A DNA stretch of 33,325 bases from CAZVWH01 sp964631175 (GTDB lineage: Bacteria > Planctomycetota > Phycisphaerae > Sedimentisphaerales > Anaerobacaceae), in contig CAZVWH010000024.1 in the NCBI GenBank assembly GCA_964631175.1, forward strand, positions 1 to 33,325, written 5' to 3'. The first letter of the stretch is position 1. Each line of letters opens with the position of its first letter. The notes beneath the pieces were generated by a model that was given only the letters and a program-made list of their open reading frames with translations, made no database searches and was not told where the DNA came from. Shown here in pieces: positions 30,165 to 33,325 of the stretch. A program made the translations under genes and the position numbers.

Positions 30165-30692
30165 ATGAAGGTAATTTTGAGTTCCGAGCAGATAGAGCAG
30201 ATTCTTGATGATTTGGCGAGCCGTATTATTTCTGAAACCCCGCGCAAGCTGGACATTGCTACAGTCGGCATTCGCAGCAGAGGTGAGATTCTCGCTCAAA
30301 GGCTGTCGGACATATTATCGAGAAAGCTGGATAAAGCTGTGCCGTGCGGAACGCTGGATATTACACTTTATCGAGACGATTTGAACTCTCCGCAGAGCAA
30401 TGCCCAGCCGCAAGTGCGAACTACTGAAATCGGCTTCGATATCGACGATAAAATAATCATTTTGGTAGATGACGTCCTTTATACCGGGCGCTCCGCACGT
30501 GCAGCAATGGATGCCCTTATAGACTTAGGAAGACCCAAAGCAATAAAGTTAGCCGTCCTTGTTGACAGAGCCGGCAGAGAGTTTCCCATACAGGCTGATT
30601 ACGCCGGCTATAAAACCGATGTGGCCCCCGGCAAATTAGTGCAGGTAAATCTCGTCGAATCTGATGTAAAAGATGAGGTGGTCGTTGAATAA
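30165..30692 (+). CDS. pyrR: PyrR bifunctional pyr regulator / uracil phosphoribosyltransferase
   Basis: A 175-residue phosphoribosyltransferase-fold protein. The PRPP loop IIILVDDVLYTGRSARAA (97-114), the early VGIRSRGEILAQRL and the RDDL near residue 70 are the PyrR pattern, as is the VDRAGREFPIQADYAG segment. PyrR binds pyr mRNA in response to UMP, controlling attenuation, and can make UMP from uracil. It is followed by pyrB after a 143-base gap filled with a repeat, where PyrR attenuators often lie. The stop codon TAA is the first triplet of that repeat. Confidence 0.95.
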   Translation: MKVILSSEQIEQILDDLASRIISETPRKLDIATVGIRSRGEILAQRLSDILSRKLDKAVPCGTLDITLYRDDLNSPQSNAQPQVRTTEIGFDIDDKIIILVDDVLYTGRSARAAMDALIDLGRPKAIKLAVLVDRAGREFPIQADYAGYKTDVAPGKLVQVNLVESDVKDEVVVE

Positions 30693-30821
30693 ATCCTAAG
30701 CACTAAATCCTAAATTCTAAACAATCTAAAATGACCAAAATACAAAATCCAAATTGGTTTGAACACTTGAGATTAGAATTTAGAAATTGTTTAGGATTTA
30801 GATATTAGAGTTTAGAATTTA
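30690..30821. repeat. Inverted TAAATCCTAA-type repeat between pyrR and pyrB
   Basis: The left part contains TAAATCCTAA and TAAATTCTAAACAAT; the right part contains near-complementary ATTGTTTAGGATTTA and TTTAGAATTTA. AT-rich tandem/inverted repeats of this kind occur dispersed in several bacterial genomes. It starts at the pyrR stop codon. No GC-rich terminator/antiterminator pair is seen. Confidence 0.7.
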
Positions 30822-30835
30822 CGCGAAGCGATGTT

Positions 30836-31795
30836 ATGGCTTTGATAAGGAAAGGTAAACAGTTCCCCTGGCAGCACAAGCACCTGCTCGGACTGCGTGA
30901 GCTAAGCACCGAAGAGATTACTTATATCCTTGACACAGCCAAAGGCTTTGAGCAGATAAGCACAAGGCCAGTCAAGAAAGCTCCGCCCCTACGTGGAAAG
31001 GTCGTCGTGAATTTATTCTTCGAAGACAGCACACGGACACGCAACAGTTTTGCTCTGGCTGCTGGTCGATTGAGCGCCGATGTTATAGACTTTACCCAGA
31101 AAGCCAGCTCCGTCAGTAAAGGCGAAACTCTGTTGGATACAGCTAAGAATCTGGAGGCGATGGGCATAGATATTGTTGTAATTCGGCATAGCGCCGCAGG
31201 GGCAGCAAAATTCTTGAGCAGAAACATAAATGCTTGTGTCGTCAATGCCGGAGACGGCTACTGTGAGCATCCCACGCAGGGACTTCTGGATGTTTATACT
31301 ATCCGCAAAATCAAAGGCAGTCTCAAGGGACTCAAAATTGCTATCGTCGGCGATATAGCACACTCGCGCGTTGCCCGCAGTGACATGTGGGCGATGACCA
31401 AGCTCGGTGCGGAAGTCATATTTGTCGGCCCGCCTACTCTTATGCCCACCGAAGTGAGTCGGCTGCCGGTCAGTGTCAGCTACTCTCTCGATGAAGTTAT
31501 CGAAAAGGTCGATGTAGTGAATATGCTTCGCATCCAGTTTGAGCGGCTCGGCGGCAATCCCTTCCCTTCGATTCGAGAATACTCGCATTATTTCGGCCTG
31601 ACCGTGGAACGGATGAAAAGGGCTAAGCCGGACATTATGGTTATGCACCCTGGGCCTATCAATCGCGGCTTAGAGATGGAAAGCGAAGTCGCCGACGGCA
31701 AAAACAGCGTAATTCTGCAGCAGGTAACAAACGGCCTGGCCGTGCGAATGGCTGTACTATTTTTAGTCAACCAGGCAGCGGCACAAGCATCATAA
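30836..31795 (+). CDS. pyrB: Aspartate carbamoyltransferase catalytic subunit
   Basis: Commits carbamoyl phosphate and aspartate to pyrimidine synthesis. At 319 residues it is of normal length. Carbamoyl-phosphate ligands are in STRTR (65-69) and the mobile SSVSKGET loop (91-98, Lys95). HPTQGLLD (145-152) and the terminal PGPINRGLEM segment are family hallmarks, the latter binding aspartate. No regulatory pyrI gene is next to it, so it may act as the unregulated trimer or with pyrC. The ribosome site is weak (GAAGCGATGTT before the ATG), consistent with the repeat having displaced the original leader. Confidence 0.96.
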   Translation: MALIRKGKQFPWQHKHLLGLRELSTEEITYILDTAKGFEQISTRPVKKAPPLRGKVVVNLFFEDSTRTRNSFALAAGRLSADVIDFTQKASSVSKGETLLDTAKNLEAMGIDIVVIRHSAAGAAKFLSRNINACVVNAGDGYCEHPTQGLLDVYTIRKIKGSLKGLKIAIVGDIAHSRVARSDMWAMTKLGAEVIFVGPPTLMPTEVSRLPVSVSYSLDEVIEKVDVVNMLRIQFERLGGNPFPSIREYSHYFGLTVERMKRAKPDIMVMHPGPINRGLEMESEVADGKNSVILQQVTNGLAVRMAVLFLVNQAAAQAS

Positions 31796-31825
31796 AGAAA
31801 GAGAAATATTTGCATTCATGTTTAG

Positions 31826-31846
31826 CCGTCGCCGGCACGGCGATGG
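31826..31846. terminator. Hairpin between pyrB and aroA
   Basis: CCGTCGCCG-GCA-CGGCGATGG forms a 9-bp stem with one G-T pair, 30 bases after pyrB. No T-run follows, so it is a weak or factor-dependent terminator at best. Confidence 0.4.
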
Positions 31847-31882
31847 ATAGATATTGCTAATCCTCCCTACCTTAAACCGTTA

Positions 31883-31910
31883 TTGACTACTCGATTGTGG
31901 TCTGTATACT
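31883..31910 (+). promoter_or_regulatory. Probable aroA promoter
   Basis: TTGACT and TATACT separated by 16 bases. The start point would lie close to the first in-frame ATG at 31929, giving a short leader. Confidence 0.6.
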
Positions 31911-31928
31911 ATTTTCACAATACACAAT

Positions 31929-33221
31929 ATGAGATTTGTTATGAAGCTCACTGTAAGAAAATCACGGCTAAAAGGAACGGTTGCAATACCGGCGTCTAAA
32001 TCGCATACCATCCGTGCGGTGGCGATTGCATCGTTGGCCTCCGGCCACAGTCTTATCCGCAAGCCGCTCGAATCCGGCGACACTACCGCCGTGGTTAACT
32101 GCTACCGCGCACTGGGTGCTCAGATCGACACCACCAATCCAAACCTGTGGAAAGTAATCGGCACAGGCGGAGAAATCCAACCTCCGAAAGAAACCATCGA
32201 CGTGCTTAATTCCGGCACAACGTTGCGAATCGCTATGGGTTCGGCTGCATTGACCCAGCCGGGCCAGACTATAATATTTACCGGCGATGAGCAAATCCGG
32301 TCCCGTCCCATCGGCCCACTTATGCAGTCCCTGGAAGATTTGGGTGCAAAATGCAAGAGTCTAAAAAATGCAGGCCGTGCCCCCCTTCAGGTAACAGGAC
32401 AATTAAAAGGCGGTACAACTTCCATCGCAGCATTTACCAGTCAATTTGTATCAAGTCTCGTTTTGTGCACTCCGCTTGCGCAAAAGGACAGCGAAATAGA
32501 TGTCACTTTGCTTAATGAGCCGGATTACGTGCAAATGACACTTGATTGGCTCAATAAACAGGGCATAGAATATGAGAACCAGCAAATGCGAAGATTCCAC
32601 ATCAAAGGGCGACAAAAATATAAAGCTTTCGACGATACGGTTGCCGCTGACTTTTCAAGCGCAACATTTTTCCTGTGTGCCGCCGCCCTTGTGGGAGATG
32701 AGGTCACACTGCTCGGTCCGGATTTCACTGACAGTCAGCCGGATAAGGCTGTAGTCGATTATCTAAGAGAAATGGGAGCCGACATCTCTATTGGTGCCGC
32801 TTCTATAACAGTCAAAACCGCACTATTGCGGGGCATTGAGATAGATATGAACAGAACCCCTGATGCCCTGCCGGCTATGGCTGTTACCGCAGCATTCGCA
32901 GAAGGCGAAACCCGTCTCGTAAATGTCCCGCAGGCTCGAGCCAAAGAAACCGACCGAATCAAGTGTATGGCTGAGGAACTAACAAAATTATCGGTGGATG
33001 TTGAAGAGCTGCCGGACGGTCTTATAATACGTCCCGGAAGGCCTAAACCGACAAAACTTGACGGCAGAAGTGACCACCGAATCGTAATGGCCCTGTCACT
33101 GGCAGGTTTAATGCTCGACGAAGAATGTATCGTTGACACTGCCGAGGCAATAAATGCCACATTCCCTAATTTTGTAGATTTGATGAAAAGCCTCGGCGCG
33201 AACATGGAGTTAAATAAGTAG
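31929..33221 (+). CDS. aroA: 3-phosphoshikimate 1-carboxyvinyltransferase (EPSP synthase)
   Basis: Transfers enolpyruvate from PEP to shikimate 3-phosphate in the chorismate pathway. The 430-residue protein has PASKSHTIRA (Lys24, Ser25; PEP/S3P binding), LNSGTTLRIAMG, RPIGPLMQSLEDLG and the C-terminal KETDRIKCMAEEL and DGRSDHRIVMALSLAG signatures. Both inverse beta-alpha halves are complete. The start is uncertain: ATG 31929 sits just downstream of the promoter, while ATG 31941 (MKLTVRKSRL) begins the conserved fold and has GAG eight bases upstream. It is separated from pyrB by its own promoter. Confidence 0.95.
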   Translation: MRFVMKLTVRKSRLKGTVAIPASKSHTIRAVAIASLASGHSLIRKPLESGDTTAVVNCYRALGAQIDTTNPNLWKVIGTGGEIQPPKETIDVLNSGTTLRIAMGSAALTQPGQTIIFTGDEQIRSRPIGPLMQSLEDLGAKCKSLKNAGRAPLQVTGQLKGGTTSIAAFTSQFVSSLVLCTPLAQKDSEIDVTLLNEPDYVQMTLDWLNKQGIEYENQQMRRFHIKGRQKYKAFDDTVAADFSSATFFLCAAALVGDEVTLLGPDFTDSQPDKAVVDYLREMGADISIGAASITVKTALLRGIEIDMNRTPDALPAMAVTAAFAEGETRLVNVPQARAKETDRIKCMAEELTKLSVDVEELPDGLIIRPGRPKPTKLDGRSDHRIVMALSLAGLMLDEECIVDTAEAINATFPNFVDLMKSLGANMELNK

Positions 33222-33239
33222 GGTGGGGCTTGCCCCACC
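33222..33239. repeat. GGTGGGGC/GCCCCACC hairpin after aroA
   Basis: An 8-bp stem begins immediately after the aroA stop codon, followed by a second small dyad CTCTACGCAGAG at 33244. No T-run follows. It is similar to the hairpin at 8206-8223 and could serve as the transcript end. Confidence 0.5.
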
Positions 33240-33325
33240 ATTACTCTACGCAGAGTAGCAAACGGAAAAAACCTCAATGAAAGGGAGAAGTAAGTAAGGC
33301 ATCCCCCGGATTTCCAAGATGAAGT

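Noticed and set aside
31013..31648. 211-codon open frame antisense to pyrB
   Set aside because: It lies entirely opposite a well-conserved enzyme gene and has no domain of its own.
32759..33277. 172-codon open frame antisense to the aroA 3' half
   Set aside because: Shadow of aroA on the opposite strand, with low-complexity Ser/Ala content.
1..33325. CRISPR array or complete insertion sequence
   Set aside because: No regularly spaced direct repeats and no transposase gene were seen; the repeats here are palindromic and dispersed.

Overview
The window looks like a chromosomal segment of an anaerobic or microaerophilic Planctomycetota bacterium, most likely class Phycisphaerae. This is inferred from gene content and not from a marker tree. 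The pointers are a pseudopilin with the FTIVELLVVISII start, secreted proteins ending in EF-hand-like dockerin repeats, a pyruvoyl-type arginine decarboxylase beside a bacterial deoxyhypusine synthase-like gene, a full-length pyruvate:ferredoxin oxidoreductase, and many palindromic repeats.

Layout. 124-5017 (minus): a pseudopilin and a secreted dockerin-type protein lie downstream of an iron-uptake operon, dtxR-type regulator-feoA-feoB. The operon's promoter carries a DtxR-like box between -35 and -10. 5146-8730 (plus): a palindromic element, a large STAND NTPase with TPR repeats, tRNA-Pro(GGG), a GIY-YIG protein and a degenerate tRNA-Pro copy. 8930-11641 (minus): a polyamine operon (arginine decarboxylase, agmatinase, deoxyhypusine synthase-like) interrupted by a nested palindrome. 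11809-12079: a possible structured RNA, then tRNA-Gly(CCC). 12208-13392 (minus): a TPR lipoprotein. 13700-16087 (plus): Lon protease. 16746-21440 (minus): a lipoprotein and the pyruvate oxidoreductase. 22142-24760 (plus): a multidomain subtilase. 24851-25767 (minus): hicB-hicA followed by a YacP-type NYN protein. 25898-27768 (minus): a ParB-like protein downstream of pyrC. 27935-29803 (minus): a second, divergent subtilase with dockerin repeats. 30165-33221 (plus): pyrR, pyrB, aroA.

How the genes fit together. Three core metabolic modules are visible: ferrous iron import under its own metal-sensing repressor, putrescine synthesis from arginine via agmatine with a further polyamine step, and pyrimidine synthesis (pyrB, pyrC, pyrR). 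Pyruvate oxidation through ferredoxin fits low-oxygen life with high iron demand. Secreted proteases and dockerin-type proteins suggest a polymer-degrading lifestyle. The accessory layer is the STAND NTPase, the GIY-YIG/tRNA cassette, hicBA and the ParB-like gene.

The most unusual property is the repeat load. Short palindromic repeats sit in frame inside at least five protein genes (feoB, the STAND gene, speB, a lipoprotein gene and the dockerin subtilase). Other repeats supply the stop codons of the pyruvate oxidoreductase gene and pyrR. The best leads beyond standard annotation are DtxR-like boxes upstream of the pseudopilin gene, the tRNA-Pro/GIY-YIG/tRNA-remnant cassette, the subtilase whose catalytic Asp position is Cys, and the deoxyhypusine synthase-like enzyme of uncertain product.
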